A stretch of 64,000 bases of DNA from Microthrixaceae bacterium (lineage in GTDB: Bacteria > Actinomycetota > Acidimicrobiia > Acidimicrobiales > Microtrichaceae): the NCBI GenBank assembly GCA_023957995.1, contig JAMLGK010000011.1, forward strand, positions 1 to 64,000, given 5' to 3'. The translations under genes were made by a program, and so were the position numbers. Shown here in pieces: positions 34,096 to 45,317 of this stretch. Position 1 is the stretch's first letter. Each line of letters starts with the position of its first letter. The notes beneath the pieces are model-generated. The model was not told the origin of the DNA. It did not search any database and saw nothing but the letters and a program-made list of their open reading frames with translations.

Positions 34096-34101
34096 TATAT
34101 T
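34096..34101 (+). promoter_or_regulatory. -10 element of a leaderless promoter (cyclase gene)
   Basis: TATATT, unusually AT-rich for this window, 6 nt ahead of the GTG at 34108. Confidence 0.6.
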
Positions 34102-34107
34102 TGTCCG

Positions 34108-37100
34108 GTGGACTGCCGATCCTGTGGTGAGCCCAACGATGCCCACGCCCGCTTCTGTGCCAGCTGCGGACAGGCTCTGGCCGCGCCCACCGAGGAACGC
34201 AGGATCGTCACGGTGCTGTTCGCGGACCTGGTCGGCTACACCACCCTGTCCGAGGAGCGCGACCCCGAGACCGTCAAGCGCATCGTCGACGGAGCATTCG
34301 AACGGCTGGCCGCAGACGTGCGCAACCATGGCGGGCGGGTCGACAAGATCGTGGGCGACGCGATCGTGGCGTTGTTCGGCGCGCCGCTGGCCCACGAGGA
34401 CGACGCCGAAAGAGCGGTCCGCAGCGGACTCGCGATGCTCTCGACGCTCGAGGAGTACGGCGCCGAGGTCGACCTCCCGATGCAGATGCGGGTCGGGGTC
34501 AACACCGGCGAGGTGCTCGTCGGGGCGCTCCGGGCCGGGGGCGACTACACCGCCATGGGCGATGTGGTGAACCTCGCATCGCGCATCCAGACCATGGCTG
34601 ATCCGGGTGAGGTGATGGTGGGAGCTGCGACCCACGCGGCGACCCGGGACGCGATCTCGTACGACCCGCGCGGTGAGGTGACGGCGAAGGGTCGCAGTCG
34701 CGACGAGACCGTGTGGGTGGCGACCGGTGCGCTGCGGGCTCCCGGACCCGAACACAGCAGCGCCGACGCACCCCTGTTCGGCCGCGAGACCGAGATGGAC
34801 CTGCTCGTCAATGCGACCGCCGGGTCGATCCGGCATCTGCGTGGTCAGGTGGTGCTGCTGATAGGGGAGGCCGGGGTGGGCAAGTCGCGCCTCGCCTCGG
34901 AACTGGGCGAGAGCCTGAAGGCATCCCACGGCGTTCGCTGCTACTCGGGAAGGTGTGTGCCCTACGGCGAGGCCAACCCCTGGTGGCCGGTGGCGGAGAT
35001 ACTGCGGGGAGCCCTCGAGGTCTCCGCGGGTGAGTCCGCCCAGAAGGTCGAGCGTTCCACGCGCGCGGCGGTGAGCGCGGCGCTCGAGAGCGAGCCCGCA
35101 GAGGTCGAGGTCGTGGTCGAGGGCCTGCTGCACATCCTCGGACACGAGGGGACCTTCGACGGCATGGAGGGTGCCGCGGCGCGCGCCGAAGCAGCACGTG
35201 CCCTTCGGACCTATCTCGAGGCACTGCTGGCGCAGGGGCCGCTGCTGGTGAGGATCTCGGATCTCCACTGGGCCGATGATGCGATCCTCTCGCTGATCGA
35301 CGACCTGGCGGAGAACCTGGCGCGCCTTCCGATCACCCTCGTCGCCACGGCCAGACGATCGTTGCTCTCCAGATGGAGCCCCAGCCCCGGACGCTTCAAC
35401 AGCCTGTTGCTGAACGTCGACCCGCTCGACCGGAGCGCGGTCCGCCAGCTCCTCGAACACCTGGCCGAGTCGCCGGTCGATGCCGGCGAGGCAGACCAAC
35501 TCCTCGACCGTAGCGGCGGCAATCCGTTCTACCTCGAGGAGCTCGTCACACTCGTGCAGTCGGGGGAGGCGGCAGTTGCCACCTCTGCAAACGGCGAGTC
35601 CGACACGGCACTGGCACTTCCGGAGACACTGCGAGGTGTGGTGGCGGCCCGGGTCGACGCGCTGACCGCGGAGGAACAGGACGTCCTGGGCGAGGCTGCG
35701 ATCTGGGGAGCCGAGGGTTCGGTGGGTGTGCTGGAGCGAATCGCCCAGGTGTCCCGGGGTGTGCCCAGCGTGATGCCGCAGATCCAGAGCCTCTCCGACA
35801 AGGACGTGCTGGTGCTCGATGGTGGCCAGTGGGCGTTCCGGTCGGATCTGGTGCGCGAGGTCACCTACGCAAGGCTCACCAAGTCGGCGCGGCTGCACGG
35901 GCACGCGGGCATCGCTGACTACATGGATCGCCTCAACTCCTCGACCACGGCGGACGACCCGACCGTTGAGGTCGTGGCACGGCACTACGCGGAGGCCGCC
36001 GAGCTCGCCACCGAGGTGGGTAGTCCCGACGCGGTCACCCGGTTGTCGGAGCGGGCCATCCACTGGCTGGGCGAGTCGGCGTTGCGGGCGGAGCGCGGAG
36101 GTGCGTTCTCCTTCGGTGCGCGGATGAACCGGCGCATCCTCGGACTGGTCCACGACAGCGAGATGGGCCGGGTGCCTGCGCTGTTGGGGTTGTCCCGCTG
36201 TCTGGCCGAGCTGTGGGAGTCCGACGGCGCGGCACGCGCGGCAACCCGGGGACTGGCGATCGCCCGCGAGGCAGGTTCCGATGCGCTCGAGGGTGAGGCG
36301 CTTCTGGCTCTGGCTGTTGCCGAGATGCGCCGTGGTGCGTGGGAGCGTTGTGACGAGCTGTTGGAAGCTGCGCTGGAGGTCCAGCAGCGCCGATCGGAGA
36401 CCGCAGCGGTGGGCGAGATCTACCGGCAGATGGCGCTCTCGTCGTTGCTGCGGGGGGATCATCGCGCCGCTGAGGCTCCGGTCTCACTCGCGCTGGAGGC
36501 GTTCAGTGAGGTCGGTGACCGGCGCGGGGAGGGATGGGCCCTGCAGAGCCTGGCCTGGATCGCGTTCGGCGATGCCCGGCTCGACGAGGCCGAGACCTAC
36601 ATCGCCTGGTCCGCCTCGGCACTCGAGGAGGTGTCGGACCGCGGTGGCCTGCTGTGGACGCGGGGGCTGGAGGCATTCGTGCGTTTCGCGAAGGGTGATT
36701 TCGAAGAGGCATCGGTGATCGCCGGTGAGGTGCTCGAGGGTGCGCAACGGCGCGGTGACCGCTTCGGCATCGGGATGATGAACATGGCCCAGGGCGGAGT
36801 GGAGCTCTGGTCGGGTCATCCGGCTGCTGCGGTGACCAGCGCCGAATCGGCCCTGGAGAACCTGGACGAACGCACCGATGTCGTCGGCATGGAGCAGGCC
36901 CTGTCCCTGCACGGCCGTGCGCTGGCGATCACCGGCCGTGTGGATGCCGGCCTCGCTTCGCTCGAGCGGGCCCTCGAGCTGGGCGCGGGCACCTCCATGG
37001 GGTTGTCGGTAACCGTGGCGCTGCTGACCGAGGTGCAACTGGGCCTCCCCGGTCGTGTGCTGCGGGCGGTACCGGCGGAGGGATCGGACGCGGTCAGGGC

Positions 37101-37554
37101 GCTGTGGTGGCTCCAGGCGGGCGATCCGGACCCAGCGCGGGCGCTGTTGGGGCCCGAGGGCGAACTCACCGCCACGGGTGGTCCGGGTGATCGGATCGCC
37201 GCGGCGATCGTCGCAGCAGCTCTGGGCGTGGCCGTCGACCTGGTCGGCGTCCTGGAATCTGTCAGGTCCGATCCGGCGAGCACCTACAACGACCATGCCC
37301 AGGCGCTGGTGGTGGGCGCGCTGATCGACCGCGGCCCCCGCGGAAGCGAACTCATCGCCGAGGCGCGCAGTGTGATCTCGGGGACCGAGGACCGCGTTGC
37401 TCCCGTGTTGGTGGATCTGGCCGACGCCGTGCGCGGCGGCCCGGACTCCACGACCACGATGGCGGGTGCGGACGCGTCCCTCGCGTCGGTTGGTCTCGGT
37501 GCGACGACCTGGCGACAGGTGTTCACCTCGATCGCAGGTGCGCGCGTCACCTGA
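34108..37554 (+). CDS. class III adenylate cyclase fused to STAND-like ATPase and TPR domains
   Basis: A 1148-residue signalling protein. Seen in order: N-terminal zinc ribbon (Cys 3, 6, 17, 20); class III cyclase domain with metal Asp in FADLVGYT (D40) and KIVGDAIVALFG (D84), Lys80 four residues before D84, Thr148 at the second substrate-specifying position, and transition-state N155/R159 in GDVVNLASRI; an ATPase domain with Walker A GEAGVGKS (253-260) and DLHWADD; and a long TPR-like C-terminal region. The K/T pair is typical of adenylate cyclases, so cAMP production is predicted. The start GTG at 34108 has a TATATT 6 nt upstream. It stands alone, divergent from a membrane glycosyltransferase. 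Confidence 0.88.
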   Translation: MDCRSCGEPNDAHARFCASCGQALAAPTEERRIVTVLFADLVGYTTLSEERDPETVKRIVDGAFERLAADVRNHGGRVDKIVGDAIVALFGAPLAHEDDAERAVRSGLAMLSTLEEYGAEVDLPMQMRVGVNTGEVLVGALRAGGDYTAMGDVVNLASRIQTMADPGEVMVGAATHAATRDAISYDPRGEVTAKGRSRDETVWVATGALRAPGPEHSSADAPLFGRETEMDLLVNATAGSIRHLRGQVVLLIGEAGVGKSRLASELGESLKASHGVRCYSGRCVPYGEANPWWPVAEILRGALEVSAGESAQKVERSTRAAVSAALESEPAEVEVVVEGLLHILGHEGTFDGMEGAAARAEAARALRTYLEALLAQGPLLVRISDLHWADDAILSLIDDLAENLARLPITLVATARRSLLSRWSPSPGRFNSLLLNVDPLDRSAVRQLLEHLAESPVDAGEADQLLDRSGGNPFYLEELVTLVQSGEAAVATSANGESDTALALPETLRGVVAARVDALTAEEQDVLGEAAIWGAEGSVGVLERIAQVSRGVPSVMPQIQSLSDKDVLVLDGGQWAFRSDLVREVTYARLTKSARLHGHAGIADYMDRLNSSTTADDPTVEVVARHYAEAAELATEVGSPDAVTRLSERAIHWLGESALRAERGGAFSFGARMNRRILGLVHDSEMGRVPALLGLSRCLAELWESDGAARAATRGLAIAREAGSDALEGEALLALAVAEMRRGAWERCDELLEAALEVQQRRSETAAVGEIYRQMALSSLLRGDHRAAEAPVSLALEAFSEVGDRRGEGWALQSLAWIAFGDARLDEAETYIAWSASALEEVSDRGGLLWTRGLEAFVRFAKGDFEEASVIAGEVLEGAQRRGDRFGIGMMNMAQGGVELWSGHPAAAVTSAESALENLDERTDVVGMEQALSLHGRALAITGRVDAGLASLERALELGAGTSMGLSVTVALLTEVQLGLPGRVLRAVPAEGSDAVRALWWLQAGDPDPARALLGPEGELTATGGPGDRIAAAIVAAALGVAVDLVGVLESVRSDPASTYNDHAQALVVGALIDRGPRGSELIAEARSVISGTEDRVAPVLVDLADAVRGGPDSTTTMAGADASLASVGLGATTWRQVFTSIAGARVT

Positions 37555-37571
37555 TCCGCCGCCGGCGCGAA

Positions 37572-37613
37572 CGAAGGTCCGGCCGGCGGGCGGACCCACC
37601 GACCGGACCTTCG
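37572..37613. terminator. hairpin after the cyclase gene
   Basis: CGAAGGTCCGG (37572-37582) and CCGGACCTTCG (37603-37613), an 11-bp perfect inverted repeat with a 20-bp GC-rich loop that can pair further, 18 bp behind the cyclase stop. No T-run. Confidence 0.55.
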
Positions 37614-37631
37614 GGTGTTCCGGACCTGAGT

Positions 37632-37703
37632 TGTTCAGCTCGGGCTGCTCGGTCCGGGCTGTTCAGTTCGGGCTGTCTCGGTTCGGGCTGTCTCAGTCCT
37701 GGG
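37632..37703. repeat. 14-15 bp tandem repeats overlapping the 3' end of the peroxiredoxin gene
   Basis: Five units at 37632, 37646, 37660, 37674 and 37689, of form TGTTCAGTTCGGGC. The last unit contains the peroxiredoxin stop codon (37693-37695) and final codons. Confidence 0.85.
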
Positions 37704-38328
37704 GTTGGGGGGTAACCCGCAGGTAGGGCTTCAGCTCTTTCCAGCCGGCGGGGAACTTCTCCTTGGCATCATCGTTGCTGATGGCCGGCGCGATGATCAC
37801 GTCCTCGCCCTGGTTCCAATCGGCGGGCGTGGCGACCGAGTGCTTGGCGGTGAGCTGGAGCGAATCGATGACCCGCAGGAGCTCGTCGAAGTTGCGTCCG
37901 GTCGAGGCGGGGTAGGTGAGCGTGAGCTTCACCTTGTCGTCCGGCCCGATCACGAACACCGAGCGGACGGTGAGGGTGTCGTTGGCGTTGGGGTGGATCA
38001 TGTCGTAGAGATCTGCGACCTTGCGGTCGGGGTCCGCGATCATCGGGAAGTTGACCGCTTCTCCCTGGGTCTCCTCGATGTCCTTCTCCCACTCGTGATG
38101 GGAGTCGACGGGGTCGACCGACAGGCCCATGACCTTCACGCCACGCTTGTCGAACTCAGGCTTCAGCTTCGCGACCGTTCCGAGTTCGGTGGTGCACACG
38201 GGGGTGAAGTCCTTGGGATGTGAGAACAGGACCGCCCATGAGTCCTTCTTCCACTCGTGGAAGTCGATCGTGCCGTCCGTTGTCTCGGCGGTGAAGTTGG
38301 GAGCCGTGTCCCCGAGTCTGATCGCCAT
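37693..38328 (-). CDS. 1-Cys peroxiredoxin (Prx6-like)
   Basis: Cytosolic thiol peroxidase removing H2O2 and organic hydroperoxides. Seen: MAIRLGDTAPNF, the Prx6-type active site HPKDFTPVCTTELG with peroxidatic Cys at about 46, the catalytic Arg region, and the C-terminal extension of the Prx6 group (TPADWNQGEDVIIAP and FPAGWKELKPYLRVT). No resolving Cys near the C-terminus is seen, hence 1-Cys. Length is 211. A strong AAGGAGGA lies 7 nt before the ATG at 38328. An inverted repeat about 65 bp upstream (38393-38411) may be a regulatory site. Its 3' end runs into tandem repeats. Confidence 0.93.
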   Translation of the reverse strand: MAIRLGDTAPNFTAETTDGTIDFHEWKKDSWAVLFSHPKDFTPVCTTELGTVAKLKPEFDKRGVKVMGLSVDPVDSHHEWEKDIEETQGEAVNFPMIADPDRKVADLYDMIHPNANDTLTVRSVFVIGPDDKVKLTLTYPASTGRNFDELLRVIDSLQLTAKHSVATPADWNQGEDVIIAPAISNDDAKEKFPAGWKELKPYLRVTPQPQD

Positions 38329-38392
38329 TTCTGTTCCTCCTTGGAACCTTCTACCCGCCCTTTGGGAGCCGGGTTCGGTGGGTTTCCGAATA

Positions 38393-38411
38393 CCCGACCA
38401 ACTTAGTCGGG
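38393..38411. promoter_or_regulatory. inverted repeat upstream of the peroxiredoxin gene
   Basis: CCCGAC, 7-bp spacer CAACTTA, GTCGGG. It lies 65 bp before the peroxiredoxin start, next to AT-richer sequence that could form its promoter. Possible redox-regulator site. Confidence 0.35.
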
Positions 38412-38507
38412 AATCGACGGGCATGCCCACGCGGTGCGCGGCGCGGGCCGCTGGGGGCCTGCTCCGGGAGCAGGATTCGTCGCCGCTAATGATTTCCCGC
38501 TGGGTGG

Positions 38508-38537
38508 TTGACTCTCGCGAGCAACGCTTGCTATAGT
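38508..38537 (+). promoter_or_regulatory. strong sigma70-type promoter for the small Lys/Ala-tailed protein
   Basis: TTGACT (38508-38513), 18-bp spacer, TATAGT (38532-38537): the closest match to a consensus housekeeping promoter that I see in the window. It implies a 5' leader of about 60 nt before the start at 38605. Confidence 0.7.
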
Positions 38538-38604
38538 TAGCACTACCGACACCACGGTATCCGAGAGACGAAGTACGGACACCCCCCAGAAAGAGGAGTC
38601 AGCA

Positions 38605-38946
38605 ATGAGCACCCAGGTCATGGACAAGGTCAGTGAAGTTCAGGAGCAGGTCATCGAGCTGCTCGCATCCATCAAGGAGCCTGTCACCCAGGCGGTTGGC
38701 ACGGTCGTCGGACTGGTCACCGAGCGCGTGACCGACGTCCCCGCAGTTCCCTTCGCCAACGAGATCCCCACTCCCAAGGAGATCATCGACAACCAGGCGA
38801 AGTTCGCCTCCAAGGTCGTCAGCACCAACAAGACTGTCGCCCTGAGCGTCGCCCGGGCCGCTGCTCCGATCACCGACCAGCTGCTCGACCGCAAGCCTGT
38901 CCGCAAGACGACCGCTGCCAAGAGCACCAGCAAGGCTGCCGCCTGA
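38605..38946 (+). CDS. small helical protein with Lys/Ala-rich tail (phasin/HBHA-like), unknown function
   Basis: The 113-residue product has an amphipathic helical N-terminal half (DKVSEVQEQVIELLASIKEP, then TVVGLVTERVTD), a short Pro-containing link PFANEIPTPKEIIDNQAKFA, a second helix and a basic tail KTTAAKSTSKAAA. This layout resembles polyhydroxyalkanoate phasins and mycobacterial heparin-binding haemagglutinin, but similarity is only architectural. AGAGGAG lies before the ATG. A consensus promoter upstream and a textbook terminator downstream mark it as a monocistronic, probably highly expressed gene. No membrane segment is clear. Confidence 0.7.
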   Translation: MSTQVMDKVSEVQEQVIELLASIKEPVTQAVGTVVGLVTERVTDVPAVPFANEIPTPKEIIDNQAKFASKVVSTNKTVALSVARAAAPITDQLLDRKPVRKTTAAKSTSKAAA

Positions 38947-39037
38947 GCTGGTCGAATCTCGCCCGGGTGAGCCGACCCCCCCGTCGGCCACACCGGGTCT
39001 TGAGGCCGTCCGTCGTCCCCCCTGACGGACAGGCCCG

Positions 39038-39065
39038 CAACGGAGGACCTTCGGGTCCTCCGTTG
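39038..39065 (+). terminator. rho-independent terminator
   Basis: CAACGGAGGACC, TTCG tetraloop, GGTCCTCCGTTG, followed by TAGTTTT. The 12-bp perfect stem with a stable tetraloop and short T-run is the clearest intrinsic terminator in the window; it ends the small-protein transcript. Confidence 0.9.
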
Positions 39066-39079
39066 TAGTTTTCGCCAAG

Positions 39080-40384
39080 CTATTTCGACGCTGCGGGGCT
39101 CGCGAACTTGCGGTCCTTCAGTTTCAGGAATCGCAGCTCGATGTACCGGAACGACAGGGCTCCCACTCCGACCGCGATCACGGTCACCACCACTCCCAAC
39201 ACCTTCTGCATCGCACCTGAGGCGGCAAGGATCACGGGGGCTCCCACCAGGAGCACCAGGGCGTGCCACAGGTAGATCCCGTAGCTGCGCTCGCCGAGCC
39301 ACTTGGAGGGAGCGAGGCGGAACGGCCAGGTGTAGAAGGTGTCCTGTCGCAGGTAGGCGTCGATGACCACCGGTCCGAGCATCAGCAGCGAGAACTGGTA
39401 GAGGAGGCCTCCGAACAGTGCCAGTGGACCAGGGGGGCCCGGCGCAGCGAACAACGAGGTCGCGATCAGGAAACCCCAACCGCACACGCCCAGGAAGGTG
39501 GTCCAGCGGCGGATCCGGTCGGGAACCGGTCGCGGAATCGACTTGGCGACGAAGGCCATCAGGGAACCCCACACGATCATGTCGGGGCGCATCGACGCCA
39601 GCCGGTACACCACGCCCTGCCAGGAGGACGCGTACTGCGGCAGTTCCCGGGCGCCACCGGCGATCTCCGTCCCGGCGACGCGCCCCATGGTGGAGCCCGT
39701 TCCCCCGAGCACGTCGGCGTACTTGGCGGCGCCCTCGGCGGCTGATCCGACCACGAACTGGAAGTGGGATCGCAGGAAGAACATCAGCGCGATGAACGCC
39801 AGCGAGATTCCGATCACGATCACGTCGCTGCGCAGCGTTCCCCTGCGGAGCACCCGACGGATCGACGGCGGCCACAGAAGGTAGAAGAACTCCTCCACCG
39901 ACAGGGTCCACAGCAGCCCCAGCAGGCCCATGCTCGTTGGGAAGAAGGCCGCCAGGATGAAGTAGGTGTAGGTGACCGCGCCCACCACCTCGAGCCACCA
40001 GTTGGACAGGAGGTCACGGACCTCCGGCGGTCCGAACAACTGGATGGTCACCATGAGCACGGTGAAGATGCCGACCATCAGGTACATGGCGGGGAAGAGC
40101 CGTAGCACCCGGCGCATGTAGAAGCGGCGCAGGGATATGTCGCCGGACTTCTTGCACTCGTCGAGCAACAGGTAGGTGATCAGGAATCCGCTGAGCACGA
40201 AGAAGAGATCGATGAGGATCGGCGACCCGGTCAGGAACGTCGTCACCTTGGCGTGGAAGAGCACCACCTGGAGCACGAAGATCCCGCGCATGCCGTCGAA
40301 GTTCGGCACGTAGCCCAACTTGGGACCATCGACGTTGATCAGCCGACGCTGTGCGGCCGGGCGCGAGGAGGTCTTCACGGGCAT
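39080..40384 (-). CDS. acyltransferase 3 family membrane protein (OafA/YrhL-like)
   Basis: Integral membrane O-acyltransferase that modifies surface polysaccharides, lipids or antibiotics. Seen: N-terminal FDGMRGIFVLQVVLFHA with the conserved His, LIDLFFVLSGFLITYLLL, the Arg pair in RRFYMRRVLRLFPA, and LLWTLSVEEFFYLLWP, all family landmarks, plus about ten membrane segments ending in RYIELRFLKLKDRK. Length is 434. ATG at 40384; a GTG three codons in is possible. It lies alone between the small-protein terminator and parE. Confidence 0.9.
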   Translation of the reverse strand: MPVKTSSRPAAQRRLINVDGPKLGYVPNFDGMRGIFVLQVVLFHAKVTTFLTGSPILIDLFFVLSGFLITYLLLDECKKSGDISLRRFYMRRVLRLFPAMYLMVGIFTVLMVTIQLFGPPEVRDLLSNWWLEVVGAVTYTYFILAAFFPTSMGLLGLLWTLSVEEFFYLLWPPSIRRVLRRGTLRSDVIVIGISLAFIALMFFLRSHFQFVVGSAAEGAAKYADVLGGTGSTMGRVAGTEIAGGARELPQYASSWQGVVYRLASMRPDMIVWGSLMAFVAKSIPRPVPDRIRRWTTFLGVCGWGFLIATSLFAAPGPPGPLALFGGLLYQFSLLMLGPVVIDAYLRQDTFYTWPFRLAPSKWLGERSYGIYLWHALVLLVGAPVILAASGAMQKVLGVVVTVIAVGVGALSFRYIELRFLKLKDRKFASPAASK

Positions 40385-40578
40385 TGACCGATCGGTGTCA
40401 TTGCGGTCATGTCGCTACGACCATGGGATTGCCCCGCCTCTTTCGCCCGCGCCCGCGGGTCTGGCTGTCTCCCCCCACTGACGACATCGTCAATCGTACC
40501 CGTGGCCGCGATCGGCTCCAATGCCGCCATCTCTGGACCACCGGTTCTCGACGATCGGCCAGGGGCCGGGATCTGCGG

Positions 40579-42657
40579 TCAGACGTCGAGTATCTCGCGG
40601 TCGACCAGTTCTGAGTTGTCGAGCAGGTACTGCCGTCGCCGCGCGACGTCGTTGCCCATGAGGGTCTCGAAGAGGTCGGCTGCAGCGGTCGCCTCGTGGG
40701 CGTCGTCCATGGTGATGCGCCGCAGGATGCGGGTCTCGGGATCGAGACAGGTCACCGCCAACTCCTCGGTGTCCATCTCGCCCAGCCCCTTGAAGCGGAC
40801 CCACTGGAGGTTCTCCGCCTTGCGTCCGCCCTTGACCAACTCGGCGGTGACCGCGTCCTTCTCGGCATCGCTGAAGGCGTGGATCGTGTCGTCGCCCGCC
40901 TTCACGGTGTACAGCGGCGGTTGCGCCGCGAACACCCGCCCGGACTCCAGCAGTGGGCGCATGTAGTGATACATGAGGGTGAGCAGCAGGCAGCGGATGT
41001 GGGACCCGTCGACATCCGCGTCGCAGAGGATGATGATGCGGCCGTAGCGCGCCTGGTCGAGTTCGAAATCACGACCAGATCCGGCTCCGATCGCGGCGAA
41101 GAGCGCCTGCGCCTCGGCGTTGTCGATCACCTGTCTCATGGTGGACTTCGAGGCGTTGACCACCTTGCCCCGCAAGGGCAGCACCGCCATGGTCTCGGCG
41201 TTGCGGCCGGCCTTGGCCGGCCCGGCCGCGGAGTCGCCCTCCACGATCAGCAGTTCGGCCTCGGGGCCGTGTTTGCGCGAGTCGGCGAGCTTGTCGGGCC
41301 GGCCGGCCGAGGAGATGTTCGCCGCCTTGCGGCGTGCCTCCAGGGCAGCCTTGGCCGAGACCCGGGTCTGGATGGCCGTGGTCACCTTGTCGCGCACGGC
41401 GTTGATGTGGGTCTTGCGGCCACCGCCGGAGAGCCAGTTCGAGAATCCGTTGCGGACCACCTCGTAGACGATCGACTGGATGGGAGGTGTGCCCAGCTCC
41501 TGTTTGGTCTGCCCCTTGAACTGCGGCTCCGGGAAGGTGACCTTCACCGCTGCGACGAGGCCCTCCTGCACGTCGCCCTTCTCGGCGCGGTCCTGGCCCT
41601 TCTTGGCCAGCTTGGCCAGCTTGCGGTTGTCCTTCACGACGAGTTCGTTGCAGACCTTGGTGAGGGCCCGGTCGAATCCCGAGACGTGGGTGCCCCCGTC
41701 GGGGGTGGGGATCGTGTTGACGAAGCTGTCGATCCGGCTGTCGTAGCCCGAGGTCCACCGCAGCGCGGCGTCGACGACCACCTCGCGCTCCACGAGGGTC
41801 ATCTTGCCGCCCACCGGAACCTTCTCCTCGAAGGTGCCGGTGCCGTGCAGTGTGATCACATCGGTCAGCGGATTCCCGGGGTGCATGGCAACCAGGTCTG
41901 CCAGGCCACCCTTGGCGACGAACTCGCGCGATTCGCCCCCGGCGCGTTTGTCGAGCACCTTCACCTTCAACCCCGGCACCAGGAAACAGACCAGGGCGGC
42001 GTGCTCCGCGACCAACTCGGGGTCTATCGCCAGTCCGGGATCGAACAGGTCGAGGTCGGGCCAGAACCGCACCCGGGTGCCCGTGCGCTTGGCGGGGATC
42101 TTCTTGACCTTCTCGAGGGTCGAACCGGGGGTGAAGCGGCCGTTGGCGTTGACCTTGCCCGGGATCCGGTCGACGAAGGTGAGCCGGTGCGTGTGGCCAT
42201 CGCGGTCGACCTCGGCCACGAGCTTCGCGGCCAGGGCGTTGACCACCGACGCTCCCACTCCGTGGAGTCCGCCGGAGGACCCGTAGGCCCCACCCCCGAA
42301 CTTGCCCCCGGCATGGAGTTCGGTGAACACGATCTCCAGTGCGGTTCGCTTGCCGTCCTTGCGGCCGATCGGGATTCCGCGGCCGTTGTCGGCCACCTCC
42401 ACCGAGCCGTCACGGTGAAGGGTCACCTCGACCAGATTGGCGTGGCCCGCAGCGGCCTCGTCGACGGAGTTGTCGATGAGCTCCCACACGAGGTGGTGCA
42501 GCCCCTCCGGGCCGGTGCCGCCGATGTACATGCCGGGACGCTTGCGCACCGCATCGAGGCCCTCGAGCAGCTGGATGCTCTTCTCGTCGTAGGAATCGGC
42601 GGTGCGGTTGGTTCCCTTGTCAGGCCTGGTTCCGGTGGGTTTCTTTGCTGCACACAT
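40579..42657 (-). CDS. parE: type IIA topoisomerase ATPase subunit (ParE, or second GyrB)
   Basis: ATP-driven subunit of topoisomerase IV, acting with ParC to decatenate chromosomes. Seen: GHKL ATPase with ELIDNSVDEA and ADNGRGIP (about 59-94), LHGVGASVVNAL, and the TOPRIM motifs LIVEGDSAAGPAKAGR and IILCDADVDGSHI. The closing C-terminal zone ends NSELVDREILDV. Length is 692 from ATG 42657; GTG 42687 is an alternative start. Transcription order is parC then parE with 135 bp between. Distance from dnaA/recF genes, none of which is here, favours topoisomerase IV over gyrase, but the families are close. Confidence 0.88.
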   Translation of the reverse strand: MCAAKKPTGTRPDKGTNRTADSYDEKSIQLLEGLDAVRKRPGMYIGGTGPEGLHHLVWELIDNSVDEAAAGHANLVEVTLHRDGSVEVADNGRGIPIGRKDGKRTALEIVFTELHAGGKFGGGAYGSSGGLHGVGASVVNALAAKLVAEVDRDGHTHRLTFVDRIPGKVNANGRFTPGSTLEKVKKIPAKRTGTRVRFWPDLDLFDPGLAIDPELVAEHAALVCFLVPGLKVKVLDKRAGGESREFVAKGGLADLVAMHPGNPLTDVITLHGTGTFEEKVPVGGKMTLVEREVVVDAALRWTSGYDSRIDSFVNTIPTPDGGTHVSGFDRALTKVCNELVVKDNRKLAKLAKKGQDRAEKGDVQEGLVAAVKVTFPEPQFKGQTKQELGTPPIQSIVYEVVRNGFSNWLSGGGRKTHINAVRDKVTTAIQTRVSAKAALEARRKAANISSAGRPDKLADSRKHGPEAELLIVEGDSAAGPAKAGRNAETMAVLPLRGKVVNASKSTMRQVIDNAEAQALFAAIGAGSGRDFELDQARYGRIIILCDADVDGSHIRCLLLTLMYHYMRPLLESGRVFAAQPPLYTVKAGDDTIHAFSDAEKDAVTAELVKGGRKAENLQWVRFKGLGEMDTEELAVTCLDPETRILRRITMDDAHEATAAADLFETLMGNDVARRRQYLLDNSELVDREILDV

Positions 42658-42792
42658 CGGGTCGAGTCTCCCATGCCCCGGTGACACCGCTGTGCCAGCG
42701 GCCGGGCCGACCGGGACGTGTCGTGTCGTGTCCCGTGCCGGTGTGATCCGGCTCCTGACCCAGTTGGTGATCCGGCGCGGGCCGGGCGCTGT

Positions 42793-45225
<2,433 letters not shown>

Positions 45226-45317
45226 GGCGATCTCCTACGAACGAGTAAAACGGCGTGCCTATTCTCGCCGACCGCTGCGACGTCGTGGTTCACCCGGGTT
45301 CGCGGATCGGTCGTTCG

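Noticed and set aside
38537..38544. TTAGCACT resembling half of a CIRCE (HrcA) operator
   Set aside because: The matching GAGTGCTAA arm is absent downstream.
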